Shown here one piece after another: positions 34,001 through 48,705 of a DNA stretch of 64,000 nt. The notes under the pieces were generated by a model, which was not told the origin of the DNA, did no database searches, and saw only the letters and a program-made list of their open reading frames with translations. A program made the position numbers and the translations under genes. Every line of letters starts with the position of its first letter. Position 1 is the first letter of the stretch. Origin of the DNA: Eretmocerus hayati (lineage: Eukaryota; Arthropoda; Insecta; Hymenoptera; Aphelinidae); contig CM056743.1 of the NCBI GenBank assembly GCA_029851415.1, positions 65,812,186 to 65,876,185 of the forward strand, written 5' to 3'.

Positions 34001-37000
34001 GAACCAGGATGGAGCTGAATGGAAGACAGGTGATTGCCTGTATCTACCCGTCTGCCCGTTCATGATCCGTAAGACTGGGATGAAGCCGAATGAAAGACGC
34101 ATGATGGCCCGCATCTACCCGTCTGCCCGTTCACGGCCCGTGTGGCTCGAATTTCGCGAGAAAGGCGGGGGAGTGAACCTTTGTGTCAACCCGTCTGCCC
34201 GTTCACGACCCGCTCGGCTTCAATCTTGTCAGTAGAACCGGGAGTGCATAACCGTATCTACCCGTCTGCCCGTTCACAACCCGTGTGGCTCGAATTTTGC
34301 GTGATAGGCGGGGTAGTGAAGTCCCGTGTCTACCCGTCTGCCCGTTCATGACAGTAAGACTGAAATGGAGCCGAATAGAAGACGGATGATTGCCCGTATC
34401 TACCCGTCTGCCCCTTCACAACCCGTGTGGCTCGAATTTTGCGTGATAGGCGGGGCTGTGGATCCCCGTGTCTACCCGTCTGCCCTTTCATGACCGTAAA
34501 ACTGAAATGGAGCCGAATAAGGGACGGATGATTGCCTGTATCTACACGTCTGCCCGTTCACAGCCCATGTGGTTCGAATTTCGCCAGAAAGGCGGGGAAG
34601 TGAATCCCCGTGTCCACCCGTCTGCCCGTTCACGACCCGTGTGGCTCAAAACTAGTCAGTAGGGAGTGGAGTGCATACCCGTATCCACCCGTCTGCCCGT
34701 TCTCCTCCCGTGGAACCAGGATGGAGCTGAATGGAAGACGGGTGATTGCCTGTATCTACCCGTCTGCCCGTCCACGACCCGTAAGACTGGGATAAAGCCG
34801 AATCGAAGACGGATGATTGCCCGTATCTACCCGTCTGGCCGTCCACGACCCGTAAGTCTCAGATCTTGTGAGATACGTAGGGGAGTCAATACCCGTGTGA
34901 ACCCGTCTACCCGTTCTCTAACCGTAGAACCAGATTGTAGCCAAATTGAAGACAGGTGATTGCCCGAATCTACCCGTCTGCCCATCCACGACCCGCGCGA
35001 CTTGCATGAATCCGAATCAAAGGAGAAAGGTTGCCCGTATCTACCCGTCTATCCGTTTACAACCCGTGTAGCTCGAATTTCGCGAGAAAGGCGGGGCAGT
35101 GGATAGCCGTGTCTACCCGTCTGACCTTTCATTATCCGCAAGGGTGAAATGAAGCCGAATCGAAGACGGATGATGGCCCGTATCTACTCTCTGCCCGTTC
35201 ACAATCCGCAAGACTCGGATCTTGCGAGGTACCAAGGGGAGTTGGAACCCGTGTCTACCCGTCCGCCCGTTCACAGCCCGTGTCGCTCGAATTTTGCGAG
35301 AGAGGCGGGGCAGTGAATCCTCGTGTCCACCCGTCTGCCCATTCACGACCCGTGTGGCTCAAAACTAGTCAGTAGGGAGGGGAGTGCATACCCGTATCCA
35401 CCCGTCCGCCCGTTCTCTTCCCGTGGAACCAGAATGGAGCCGAATGGAAGACAGGTGATTGCCCGTATCTACCCGTCTGCCCGTCCACGAGCTGTAAGAC
35501 TGGGAAAGAGCCGAATCAAAGTCGGAGAATGGCCGTATATACCTGTCTGCCCGTTCACAACCCATGTGCCTCGGATCTTCCGAGATACGTAGGGGAAATA
35601 ATACCCATGTCTACCCGTCTGCCCGTTCTCTACCCGTAAAACCAGATTGGAGCCAAGTTGAAGACAGGTGATTGCCCGTGTCTACCCGACTGCCCATTCA
35701 TGACGGTAAGACTGAAATGAAGCCGAATAAAAGACGGATGATTGCTCGTATCTACCCGTCTGCCCGTTCACGGACCGTGTGGTTCGAATTTCGCCAGAAA
35801 GGCGGGGAAGTGAATCCTCGTGTCCACCCGTCTGCCCATTCACGACCCGTGTGGCTCAAAACTAGCCAGTAGGGAGGGGAGTGCATACCCGTGTCCACCC
35901 GTCTGCCCGTTCTCTACCCGTGGAACCAGAATGGAGCCGAAAGGGAGACGGGTGATTGCCCGTATCTACCCGTCTATCCGTTCACAACCCGTGTAGCTCG
36001 AATTTCGCGAGAAAGGCGGGGCAGTGGATAGCCGTGTCTACCCGTCTGACCCTTCATGTTCCGCAAGGGTGAAATGAAGCCGAATCGAAGACCGATGATG
36101 GCCCGTATCTACTCTCTGCCCGTTCACAATCCGCAAGACTCGGATCTTGCGAGGTACCAAGGGGAGTTGGAACCCGTGTCTACCCGTCTGCCCGTTCTGT
36201 AGGCGTAGAACCTGATTGAAGCCAAATTAAAGACAGGTGAATGCCCCTATCTACCCGTTTGCCCGTCCACGACCCATAAGTCTCGGATCTTGCGAGATAC
36301 GTAGGGGAGTGCATACCCGTGTCCACCCGTCTGCCCGTTCTCTACCCGTGGATTCAGAATGGAGCCGAATGGAAGACAGGTGATTGCCCGTATCTACCCG
36401 TCTGCCATTTCACAACCCATGTGCCTCGAATTTTGCGTGTTAAGCGGAGCAGTGAATCCCCGAGTCTACCCGTCTGCCCGTTCATGACCGTAAGACTGAA
36501 ATGAAGCCGAATCAAAGACGGCTGATTGCCCGTATCTACCCGTCTGCCCGTTCACGGACCGTGTGGTTCGAATTTCGCAAGAGTGGCGGGGAAGTGAATT
36601 CTCGTGTCCACCCGTCTGCCCATTCACGACCCGTGTCGCTCAAAACTTGTCAGTACGGAGGGGAGTGCATACCCGTATCCACCCGTCCGCCCGTTCTCTT
36701 CCCGTGGAACCAGAATGGAGCCGAATGTAAGACAGGTGATTGCCTGTATCTACCCGTCTGTCCGTCCATGACCCGTGAGACTGGGATGAAGCCGAATCGA
36801 AGACGGATGATTGCCCGTATCTACCCGTCTGCCCGTTCACAGCCCGTGACGCTCGAATTTCGCGAGAGAGGCGGGGCAGTGAGGACCCGTGTCCACCCGT
36901 CTGCCCGTTCCTGACCCATGTGGCTCGAATATTGTAAGTAGGTAGGGGAGTGCATACCCGTGTCCACCCGTCCGCCCGTTCTCTACCCGTGAAACCAGAA

Positions 37001-37033
37001 TGGAGCCAAATCGAAGACAGGTGATTGCCCGTA
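31092..37033 (+). repeat. 4.27 kb offset duplication in family B
   Basis: The segment about 31092-32760 recurs at about 35365-37033 with a constant 4273 bp offset, close to 60 monomers. The rare variants GAGCTGTAAGACTGGGAAAGAG (reported here by position 31213 and 35486) and AGCTAGCCAG-like monomers keep the same order in both copies. Confidence 0.8.
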
Positions 37034-39679
37034 TCTACCCATCTGCCCGTTCACAACCCGTGTGGCTCGAATTTTGCGTGTTAAGCGGAGCAGTGAATCC
37101 CCGAGTCTACCCGTCTGCCCGTTCATGATCGTAAGACTGGAATGAAGCCGAATCAAAGACGGCTGATTGCCCGTATCTACCCGTCTGCACGTTCACAACC
37201 CGTAAATCTCGGATCTTGCGAGATAAGTAGGGGAGTTGATACCCGTGTCCGACCGTCTGCCCGTTCCCTACCCGTAGAACCAGATTGAAGCCAAATGGAA
37301 GGAAGGTGATTGCCCGTATCTACCCGTCTGCCCGTTCACAACCCGTGTGGCTCGAATTTCGCGTGTTAAGCAGAGCAGTGAATCCCCGAGTCTACCCGTT
37401 TGCCCGTTCATGACCGTAAGACTGAAATGAAGCCAAATCAAAGACGGATGATTGCCCGTATCTACCCGTCTGCACGTTCACAACCCGTAAGTCTCGGATC
37501 TTGCGAGATAAGTAGGGGAGTTGATACCCGTGTCCACCCGTCTGCCCGTTCTCTTCCCGTAGAACCAGATTGGAGCCAAATTGAGGACACGTGATTGCCC
37601 GTGTCCACCCGTCTGCCCGTTCACGATCCGTGTTGCTCGAATCTTGTCAGTAGGTAGGGGAGTGCATACCCGTATCTACCCGTCTGACCGTCCACAACCC
37701 GTGTGGCTCGAATTTTGCGTGATAGGCGGGGCAGTAAATCCCCGTGTCTACCCGACTGCCCATTCATGAACGTAAGACTGAAATGAAGCCGAATAAAAGA
37801 CGGATGATCACCCGTATCTACCTGTCTGCCCGTTCAAGGACCGTGTGGTTCGAATTTCGCGAGATAGGCGGGGCAGTGAATCCCCGCGTCTACCCATCTG
37901 CCCGTCCACGACCCGTGTGGCTTGAAACTAGTCAGGAGGGAGGGGAGTGCATACCCGTGTCCACCTGTCTGCCCGTTCTCTTCCCGTAGAACCAGATTGG
38001 AGCCAAATTGAGGACAGGTGATTGCCCGTATCTACCCATCTGCCCGTTCACAACCCGTGTGGCTCGAATTTTGCGTATTAAGCGGAGCAGTGAATCCCCG
38101 AGTCTACCCGTCTGCCCGTTCATGATCGTAAGACTGAAATGAAGCCGAATCAAAGACGGCTGATTGCCCGTATCTACCCGTCTGCACGTTCACAACCCGT
38201 AAATCTCGGATCTTGCGAGATAAGTAGGGGAGTTGATACCCGTGTCCACCCGTCTGCCCGTTCCCTACCCGTAGAACCAAATTGGAGCCAAATGGAAGGA
38301 AGGTGATTGCCCGTATCTACCCGTCTGCTCGTTCACAACCCGTGTGGCTCGAATTTCGCGTGTTAAGCGGAGCAGTGAATCCCCGAGTCTACCCGACTGC
38401 CCATTCATGACCGTAAGACTGAAATGAAGCCGAATAAAAGACGGATGATTGCCCGTGTCTACCCGTCTGCCCGTTCACGGACCGTGTGGTTCGAATTTCG
38501 CGAGAGTGGCGGGGAAGTGAATCCTCGTGTCCACCCGTCTGCCCATTCACGACCCGTGTCGCTCAAAACTAGTCAGTGCGGAGGGGAGTGCATACCCTTA
38601 TCCACCCGTCCGCCCGTTCTCTTCCCGTGGAACCAGAATGGAGCCGAATGTAAGACAGGTGATTGCCCGTGTCCACCCGTCTGCCCGTTCACGATCCGTG
38701 TTGCTCGAATCTTGTCAGTAGGTAGGGGAGTGCATACCCGTATCTACCCGTCTGACCGTTCACAACCCGTGTGGCTCGAATTTTGCGTGATAGGCGGGGC
38801 AGTAAATCCCCGTGTCTACCTGACTGCCCATTCATGACCGTAAGACTGAAATGAAGCCGAATAGAAGACGGATGATCACCCGTATCTACCCGTCTGCCCG
38901 TTCAAGGACCGTGTGGTTCGAATTTCGCGAGATAGGCGGGGCAGTGAATCCCCGCGTCTACCCGTCTGCCCGTCCACGACCCGTGTGGCTTAAAACTAGT
39001 CAGGAGGGAGGGGAGTGCATACTCGTGTCCACCTGTCTGCCCGTTCTCTCCCCGTAGAACCAGATTGGAGCCAAATTGAGGACAGGTGATTGCCCGTGTC
39101 CACCCGTCTGCCCGTTCACGATCCGTGTTGCTCGAATCTTGTCAGTAGGTAGGGGAGTGCATACCCGTATCTACCCGTCTGACCGTTCGCAACCCGTGTG
39201 GCTCGGATTTTTCGTGATAGGCGGGGCAGTAAATCCCCGTGTCTACCCGACTGCCCATTCATGACCGTAAGACAGAAATGAAGCCGAATAAAAGACGGAT
39301 GATTGCCCGTATCTACCCGTCTGCCCGTTCACGGACCGTCTGGTTCGAATTTCGCGAGAGTGGCGGGGAAGTGAATCCTCGTGTCCACCCGTCTGCCCAT
39401 TCACGACCCGTATGGCTCAAAACTAGTCAGTACGGAGGGGAGTGCATAACCGTATCCACCCGTCCGCCCGTTCTCTTACCGTGGAACCAGAATGGAGCCG
39501 AATGTAAGACAGGTGATTGCCTGTATCTACCCGTCTGTCCGTCCACGACCCGTGAGACTGGGATGAAGCCGAATCGAAGACGGAAGATGGCCGTATATAC
39601 CTGTATGCCCGTTCACAACCCATGTAGCTCGGATCTTCCGAGATACGTAGGGGAGTTAATACCCGTGTCTACCCGTCTT

Positions 39680-42600
39680 CCCGTACTCTACCCGTAAAAC
39701 CAGATTGGAGCCAAATTGAAGACAGGTGATTGCCCGTGTCTACCCGACTGCCCATTCATGACCGTAAGACTGGAATGAAGCCGAATATAAGACGGATGAT
39801 TGCCCGTATCTACCCGTCTGCCCGTTCTCTAGGCGTAGAACCTGATTGAAGCCAAATTAAAGACAGGTGAATGCCCCTATCTACCCGTTTGCCCGTCCAC
39901 GACCCTTGAAGCTCGGATCTTGCAAGATACGTAGGGGAGTCAATACCCGTGTCTACACGTCTGCCCGTTCTCTACCCGTGAAACCAGATTGTAGCCAAAT
40001 TGGAGACAGGTGAATCCCCGCGTCTACCCGTCTGCCCGTCCACGACCCGTGTGGCTTGAAACTAGTCAGGAGGGAGGGGAGTGCATGGCCGTGTCCACCT
40101 GTCTGCCCGTTCTCTTCCCGTAGAACCAGATTGGGGCCAAATTGAGGACAGGTGATTGCCCGTGTCCACCCGTCTGCCCGTTCACGATCCGTGTTGCTCG
40201 AATCTTGTCAGTAGGTAGGGGAGTGCATACCCGTATCTACCCGTCTGACCGTTCGCAACCCGTGTGGCTCGAATTTTGCGTGATAGGCGGGGCAGTAAAT
40301 CCCCGTGTCTACCCGACTGCCCATTCATGACCGTAAGACAGAAATGAAGCCGAATAAAAGACGGATGATTGCCCGTATCTACCCGTCTGCCCGTTCACGG
40401 ACCGTGTGGTTCGAATTTCGCGAGAGTGGCGGGGAAGTGAATCCTCGTGTCCTTCCGTCTGCCCATTCACGACCCGTGTCGCTCAAAACTAGTCAGTACG
40501 GAGGGGAGTGCATACCCGTATCCACCCGTCCGCCCGTTCCCTTCCCGTGGAACCAGAATGAAGCCGAATGTAAGACAGGTGATTGCCTGTATCTACCCGT
40601 CTGTCCATCCACGACCCGTGAGACTGGGATGAAGCCGAATCGAAGACGGAAGATGGCCTTTATACCTGTATGCCCGTTCACAGCCCATGTGGCTCGGATC
40701 TTCCGAGATACGTAGGGGAGTTAATACCCGTGTCTACCCGTCTGCCCGTTCTCTACCCGTAAAACCAGATTGGAGCCAAATTGAAGACAGGTGATTGCCC
40801 GTGTCTACCCGTCTGCCCGTTCATGACCCGTAAGACTGGGAGGAAGCCAAATCAAAGACGGATGATTGCCCGTATCTACCCGTCTGCCCGTTCACAGCCC
40901 GTGTGGTTGGAATTTTGCGAGAGAGGTGGGGGAGTGAATTCCCGTGTCCGCCCGTCTGCCCGTTCACGACCCGTGTGGCTCGAATCTTGTCAGGAGGGAG
41001 GGGAGTGCATACCCGTGTCCACCCGTCTGCCCGTTCCCTACCCGAGGAACCAGGATGGAGCCGAATGGAAGACAGGTGATTGCCCGTATCTACCCGTCTG
41101 CCCGTCCACGAGCTGTAAGACTGGGAAAAAGTCGAATCAAAGTCGGAAGATGGCCGTATATACCTGTCTGCCCGTTCACAACCCATGTGGCTCGGATCTT
41201 CCGAGATACGTAGGGGAGTTAATACCCATGTCTACCCGTCTGCCCGTTCTCTACCCGTAAAACCAGATTGGAGCCAAATTGAAGACAGGTGATTGCCCGT
41301 GTCTACCCGACTGCCCATTCATGACCGTAAGACTGAAATGAAGCCGAATAGAAGACGGATGATTGCCCGTATCTACCCGTCTGCCCGTTCGCGGACCGTG
41401 TGGTTCGAATTTCGCGAGAGTGGCGGGGAAGTGAATCCTCGTGTCCACCCGTCTGCCCATTCACGACCCGTGTGGCTCAAAACTAGTCAGTAGGGAGGGG
41501 AGTGCATACCCGTATCCACCCGTCCGCCCGTTCTCTTCCCGTGGAACCAGAATGGAGCCGAATGTAAGACAGGTGATTGCCTGTATCTACCCGTCTGTCC
41601 GTCCACGACCCGTGAGACTGGGATGAAGCCGAATCGAAGACGGATGATTGCCCGTATCTACCCGTCTGCCCGTTCACAGCCCGTGTCGCTCGAATTTTGC
41701 GAGAGAGGCGGGGCAGTGAGGACCCGTCTCCACCCGTCTGCCCGTTCCTGACCCATGTGGCTCGAATCTTGTTAGTAGGTAGGGGAGTGCATACCCGTGT
41801 CCACCCGTCTGCCCGTTCTCTACCCGTGGAACCAGAATGGAGCCGAATGGAAGACAGGTGATTGCCCGTATCCACCCGTCTGTCCGTTCACAACCCGTGT
41901 AGCTCGAATTTCGCGAGAAAGGCGGGGCAGTGAATAGTCGTGTCTACCCGTCTGCCCGTTCATGACCGTAAGACTGAAATGAAGCCAAATCAAAGACGGA
42001 TGATTGCCCGTATCTACCCGGCTGCACGTTCACAACCCGTAAGTCTCGGATCTTGCGAGATAAGTAGGGGAGTTGATACCCGTGTCCACCCGTCTGCCCG
42101 TTCTCTTCCCGTAGAACCAGATTGGAGCCAAATTGAGGACAGGTGATTGCCCGTGTCCACCCGTCTGCCCGTTCACGATCCGTGTTGCTCGAATCTTGCC
42201 AGTAGGTAGGGGAGTGCATACCCGTATCTACCCGTCTGACCGTTCACAACCCGTGTGGCTCGGATTTTTCGTGATAGGCGGGGCAGTAAATCCCCGTGTC
42301 TACCCGACTGCCCATTCATGACCGTAAGACAGAAATGAAGCCGAATAAAAGACGGATGATTGCCCGTATCTACCCGTCTGCCCGTTCACGGACCGTCTGG
42401 TTCGAATTTCGCGAGATTGGCGGGGAAGTGAATCCTCGTGTCCACCCGTCTGCCCATTCACGACCCGTATGGCTCAAAACTAGTCAGTACGGAGGGAAGT
42501 GCATACCCGTATCCACCCGTCCGCCCGTTCTCTTCCCGTGGAACCAGAATGGAGCCGAATGTAAGACAGGTGATTGCCTGTATCTACCCGTCCGTCCGTC

Positions 42601-45600
42601 CACGACCCGTGAGACTGGGATGAAGCCGAATCGAAGACGGAAGATGGCCGTATATACCTCTCTGCCCGTTCACAACCCATGTGGCTCGGATCTTCCGAGA
42701 TACGTAGGGGAGTTGATACCCATGTCTACCCGTCTGCCCGTTCTCTACCCGTAATACCAGATTGGAGCCAAATTGAAGACAGGTGATTGCCCGTGTCTAC
42801 CCGACTGCCCATTCATGACCGTAAGACTGAAATGAAGCCGAATAAAAGACGGATGATTGCCCGTATCTACCCGTCGGCCCGTTCTCTAGGCGTAGAACCT
42901 GATTGAAGCCAAATTAAAGACAGGTGAATGCCCCTATCTACCCGTTTGCCCGTCCACGACCCTTGAAGCTCGGATCTTGCGAGATACGTAGGGGAGTCAA
43001 TACCCGTGTCTACACGTCTGCCCGTTCTCTACCCGTGGAACCAGATTGTAGCCAAATTGAAGACAGGTGATTGCCCGTATCTACCCGTCTGCCCGTCCAC
43101 GACCCGTGTGGCTCGAATTTTGCGAGATAGGCGGGGGAGTGAATCCCCGTGTCGACCCGTCTGCTCGTTGACGACCCATGTGGCTTGAAACTAGTTAGGG
43201 GGAAGGGGAGTGCATACCCGTGTCCACCCGTCTGCCTGTTCTCTACCCGTGGAACCAGAATGGAGCCGAATGGAAGACAGGTGATTGCCCGTATCTACCC
43301 GTCTGCCCGTTCACAACCCGTGTGGCTCGAATTTTGCGTGATAGGCGGAGCAGTGAATCCCCGTGTCTACCCGTCTGCCCTTTTATGACCGTGAGACTGA
43401 AATGAAGCCGAATCAAAGACGGATGATTGCCCGTATCTACCCGTCTGCACGTTCACAACCCGTAAGTCTCGGATCTTGCGAGATAAGTAGGGGAGTTGAT
43501 ACCCGTGTCCACCCGTCTGCCCGTTCTCTACCCGTAGAACCAGATTGGAGCCAAATTGAGGACAGGTGATTGGCCATGTCTACCCGTCTGCCCGTTCTCT
43601 ACCCGTAAAACCAGATTGGAGCCAAATTGAAGACAGGTGATTGCCCGTGTCTACCCGACTGCCCATTCATGACCGTAAGACTGGAATGAAGCCGAATATA
43701 AGACGGATGATTGCCCGTATCTACCCGTCTGCCCGTTCTCTAGGCGTAGAACCTGATTGAAGCCAAATTAAAGACAGGTGAATGCCCCTATCTACCCGTT
43801 TGCCCGTCCACGACCCTTGAAGCTCGGATCTTGCGAGATACGTAGGGGAGTCAATACCCGTGTCTACACGTCTGCCCGTTCTCTACCCGTGAAACCAGAT
43901 TGTAGCCAAATTGGAGACAGGTGAATCCCCGCGTCTACCCGTCTGCCCGTCCACGACCCGTGTGGCTTGAAACTAGTCAGGAGGGAGGGGAGTGCATGGC
44001 CGTGTCCACCTGTCTGCCCGTTCTCTTCCCGTAGAACCAGATTGGGGCCAAATTGAGGACAGGTGATTGCCCGTGTCCACCCGTCTGCCCGTTCACGATC
44101 CGTGTTGCTCGAATCTTGTCAGTAGGTAGGGGAGTGCATACCCGTATCTACCCGTCTGACCGTTCGCAACCCGTGTGGCTCGAATTTTGCGTGATAGGCG
44201 GGGCAGTAAATCCCCGTGTCTACCCGACTGCCCATTCATGACCGTAAGACAGAAATGAAGCCGAATAAAAGACGGATGATTGCCCGTATCTACCCGTCTG
44301 CCCGTTCACGGACCGTGTGGTTCGAATTTCGCGAGAGTGGCGGGGAAGTGAATCCTCGTGTCCTTCCGTCTGCCCATTCACGACCCGTGTCGCTCAAAAC
44401 TAGTCAGTACGGAGGGGAGTGCATACCCGTATCCACCCGTCTGCCCGTTCTCTTCCCGTGGAACCAGAATGAAGCCGAATGTAAGACAGGTGATTGCCTG
44501 TATCTACCCGTCTGTCCGTCCACGACCCGTGAGACTGGGATGAAGCCGAATCGAAGACGGAAGATGGCCTTTATACCTGTATGCCCGTTCACAGCCCATG
44601 TGGCTCGGATCTTCCGAGATACGTAGGGGAGTTAATACCCGTGTCTACCCGTCTGCCCGTTCTCTACCCGTAAAACCAGATTGGAGCCAAATTGAAGACA
44701 GGTGATTGCCCGTGTCTACCCGTCTGCCCGTTCATGACCCGTAAGACTGGGAGGAAGCCAAATCAAAGACGGATGATTGCCCGTATCTACCCGTCTGCCC
44801 GTTCACAGCCCGTGTGGTTGGAATTTTGCGAGAGAGGTGGGGGAGTGAATTCCCGTGTCCGCCCGTCTGCCCGTTCACGACCCGTGTGGCTCGAATCTTG
44901 TCAGGAGGGAGGGGAGTGCATACCCGTGTCCACCCGTCTGCCCGTTCCCTACCCGCGGAACCAGGATGGAGCCGAATGGAAGACAGGTGATTGCCCGTAT
45001 CTACCCGTCTGCCCGTCCACGAGCTGTAAGACTGGGAAAAAGTCGAATCAAAGTCGGAAGATGGCCGTATATACCTGTCTGCCCGTTCACAACCCATGTG
45101 GCTCGGATCTTCCGAGATACGTAGGGGAGTTAATACCCATGTCTACCCGTCTGCCCGTTCTCTACCCGTAAAACCAGATTGGAGCCAAATTGAAGACAGG
45201 TGATTGCCCGTGTCTACCCGACTGCCCATTCATGACCGTAAGACTGAAATGAAGCCGAATAGAAGACGGATGATTGCCCGTATCTACCCGTCTGCCCGTT
45301 CGCGGTCCGTGTGGTTCGAATTTCGCGAGAGTGGCGGGGAAGTGAATCCTCGTGTCCACCCGTCTGCCCATTCACGACCCGTGTGGCTCAAAACTAGTCA
45401 GTAGGGAGGGGAGTGCATACCCGTATCCACCCGTCCGCCCGTTCTCTTCCCGTGGAACCAGAATGGAGCCGAATGTAAGACAGGTGATTGCCTGTATCTA
45501 CCCGTCTGTCCGTCCACGACCCGTGAGACTGGGATGAAGCCGAATCGAAGACGGATGATTGCCCGTATCTACCCGTCTGCCCGTTCACAGCCCGTGTCGC

Positions 45601-47500
45601 TCGAATTTTGCGAGAGAGGCGGGGCAGTGAGGACCCGTCTCCACCCGTCTGCCCGTTCCTGACCCATGTGGCTCGAATCTTGTTAGTAGGTAGGGGAGTG
45701 CATACCCGTGTCCACCCGTCTGCCCGTTCTCTACCCGTGGAACCAGAATGGAGCCGAATGGAAGACAGGTGATTGCCCGTATCCACCCGTCTGTCCGTTC
45801 ACAACCCGTGTAGCTCGAATTTCGCGAGAAAGGCGGGGCAGTGAATAGTCGTGTCTACCCGTCTGCCCGTTCATGACCGTAAGACTGAAATGAAGCCAAA
45901 TCAAAGACGGATGATTGCCCGTATCTACCCGGCTGCACGTTCACAACCCGTAAGTCTCGGATCTTGCGAGATAAGTAGGGGAGTTGATACCCGTGTCCAC
46001 CCGTCTGCCCGTTCTCTTCCCGTAGAACCAGATTGGAGCCAAATTGAGGACAGGTGATTGCCCGTGTCCACCCGTCTGCCCGTTCACGATCCGTGTTGCT
46101 CGAATCTTGCCAGTAGGTAGGGGAGTGCATACCCGTATCTACCCGTCTGACCGTTCACAACCCGTGTGGCTCGGATTTTTCGTGATAGGCGGGGCAGTAA
46201 ATCCCCGTGTCTACCCGACTGCCCATTCATGACCGTAAGACAGAAATGAAGCCGAATAAAAGACGGATGATTGCCCGTATCTACCCGTCTGCCCGTTCAC
46301 GGACCGTCTGGTTCGAATTTCGCGAGATTGGCGGGGAAGTGAATCCTCGTGTCCACCCGTCTGCCCATTCACGACCCGTATGGCTCAAAACTAGTCAGTA
46401 CGGAGGGAAGTGCATACCCGTATCCACCCGTCCGCCCGTTCTCTTCCCGTGGAACCAGAATGGAGCCGAATGTAAGACAGGTGATTGCCTGTATCTACCC
46501 GTCCGTCCGTCCACGACCCGTGAGACTGGGATGAAGCCGAATCGAAGACGGAAGATGGCCGTATATACCTCTCTGCCCGTTCACAACCCATGTGGCTCGG
46601 ATCTTCCGAGATACGTAGGGGAGTTGATACCCATGTCTACCCGTCTGCCCGTTCTCTACCCGTAAAACCAGATTGGAGCCAAATTGAAGACAGGTGATTG
46701 CCCGTGTCTACCCGACTGCCCATTCATGACCGTAAGACTGGAATGAAGCCGAATGAAAGACGGATGATTGCCCGTATCTACCTGTCGGCCCGTTCTCTAG
46801 GCGTAGAACCTGATTGAAGCCAAATTAAAGACAGGTGAATGCCCCTATCTACCCGTTTGCCCGTCCACGACCCTTGAAGCTCGGATCTTGCGAGATACGT
46901 AGGGGAGTCAATACCCGTGTCTACACGTCTGCCCGTTCTCTACCCGTGGAACCAGATTGTAGCCAAATTGAAGACAGGTGATTGCCCGTATCTACCCGTC
47001 TGCCCGTCCACGACCCGTGTGGCTCGAATTTTACGAGATAGGCGGGGGAGTGAATCCCCGTGTCGACCCGTCTGCTCGTTGACGACCCATGTGGCTTGAA
47101 ACTAGTTAGGGGGAAGGGGAGTGCATACCCGTGTCCACCCGTCTGCCTGTTCTCTACCCGTGGAACCAGAATGGAGCCGAATGGAAGACAGGTGATTGCC
47201 CGTATCTACCCGTCTGCCCGTTCACAACCCGTGTGGCTCGAATTTTGCGTGATAGGCGGAGCAGTGAATCCCCGTGTCTACCCGTCTGCCCTTTTATGAC
47301 CGTGAGACTGGAATGAAGCCGAATCAAGGACGGATGATTGCCCGTATCTACCCGTCTGCACGTTCACAACCCGTAAGTCTCGGATCTTGCGAGATAAGTA
47401 GGGGAGTTGATACCCGTGTCCACCCGTCTGCCCGTTCTCTACCCGTAGAACCAGATTGGAGCCAAATTGAGGACAGGTGATTGGCCATGTCTACCCGTCT
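39680..47500 (+). repeat. 3911 bp near-identical tandem duplication in family B
   Basis: About 39680-43590 is followed directly by its copy at about 43591-47500, offset 3911 bp (about 55 monomers). Landmarks at 40142, 40781, 41293, 41940 and 43006 recur at 44053, 44692, 45204, 45851 and 46917. Only scattered single-base differences are visible, for example CCCGAGGAACC at 41041 against CCCGCGGAACC at 44952. Confidence 0.9.
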
Positions 47501-48676
47501 GCCCGTTCTCTACCCGTAAAACCAGATTGGAGGCAAATTGAAGACAGGTGATTGCCCGTGTCTACCCGACTGCCCATTCATGACCGTAAGACTGAAATGA
47601 AGCCGAATAAAAGACGGATGATTGCCCGTATCTACCCGTCGGCCCGTTCTCTAGGCGTAGAACCTGATTGAAGCCAAATTAAAGACAGGTGAATGCCCCT
47701 ATCTACCCGTTTGCCCGTCCACGACCCTTGAAGCTCGGATCTTGCGAGATACGTAGGGGAGTCAATACCCGTGTCTACACGTCTGCCCGTTCTCTACCCG
47801 TGAAACCAGATTGTAGCCAAATTGAAGACAGGTGATTGCCCGTATCTACCCGTCTACCCGTTCACAGCCCGTGTCGCTCGAATTTTGCGAGAGAGGCGGG
47901 GCAGTGAGGACCCGTCTCCACCCGTCTGCCCGTTCCTGACCCATGTGGCTCGAATCTTGTTAGTAGGTAGGGGAGTGCATACCCGTGTCCACCCGTCTTC
48001 CCGTTCTCTACCCGTGGAACCAGGATGGAGCCGAATGGAAGACAGGTGATTGCCCGTATCTACCCGTCTGTCCGTTCACAACCCGTGTAGCTCGAATTTC
48101 GCGAGAAAGGCGGGGCAGTGAATAGCCGTGTCTACCGGTCTGCCCGTTCATGACCGTAAGACTGAAATGAAGCCAAATCAAAGACGGAGGATTGCCCGTA
48201 TCTACCCGTCTGCACGTTCACAACCCGTAAGTCTCGGATCTTGCGAGATAAGGAGGGGAGTTTATACCCGTGTCCACCCGTCTGCCCGTTCTCTACCCGT
48301 GAAACCAGATTGTAGCCAAATTGAAGACAGGTGATTGCCCGTATCTACCCGTCTGCCCGTGTCGCTCGAATTTTGCGAGAGAGGCGGGGCAGTGAGGACC
48401 CGTCTCCACCCGTCTGCCCGTTCCTGACCCATGTGGCTCGAATCTTGTTAGTAGGTAGGGGAGTGCATACCCGTGTCCACCCGTCTGCCCGTTCTCTACC
48501 CGTAGAACCAGAATGGAGCCGAATGGAAGACAGGTGATTGCCCGTATCTACCCGTCTGTCCGTTCACAACCCGTGTAGCGCGGATTCCGCGAGAAAGGCG
48601 GGGCAGTGAATAGCCGTGTCTACCCGTCCGCCCGTTCATGACCGTAAGACTGGAATGAAGCCAAATCAAAGACGGA

Positions 48677-48705
48677 TGGACACGGGCGGACGCGGGCGCG
48701 GACGG
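48677..48705 (-). repeat. Micro-inverted segment in family B, copy 1
   Basis: Reads TGGACACGGGCGGACGCGGG and onward. Its reverse complement gives CCGCCCGTGTCCA, i.e. normal family B core sequence, so about 29 bp are inverted and GC-enriched relative to the surrounding monomers. Confidence 0.75.
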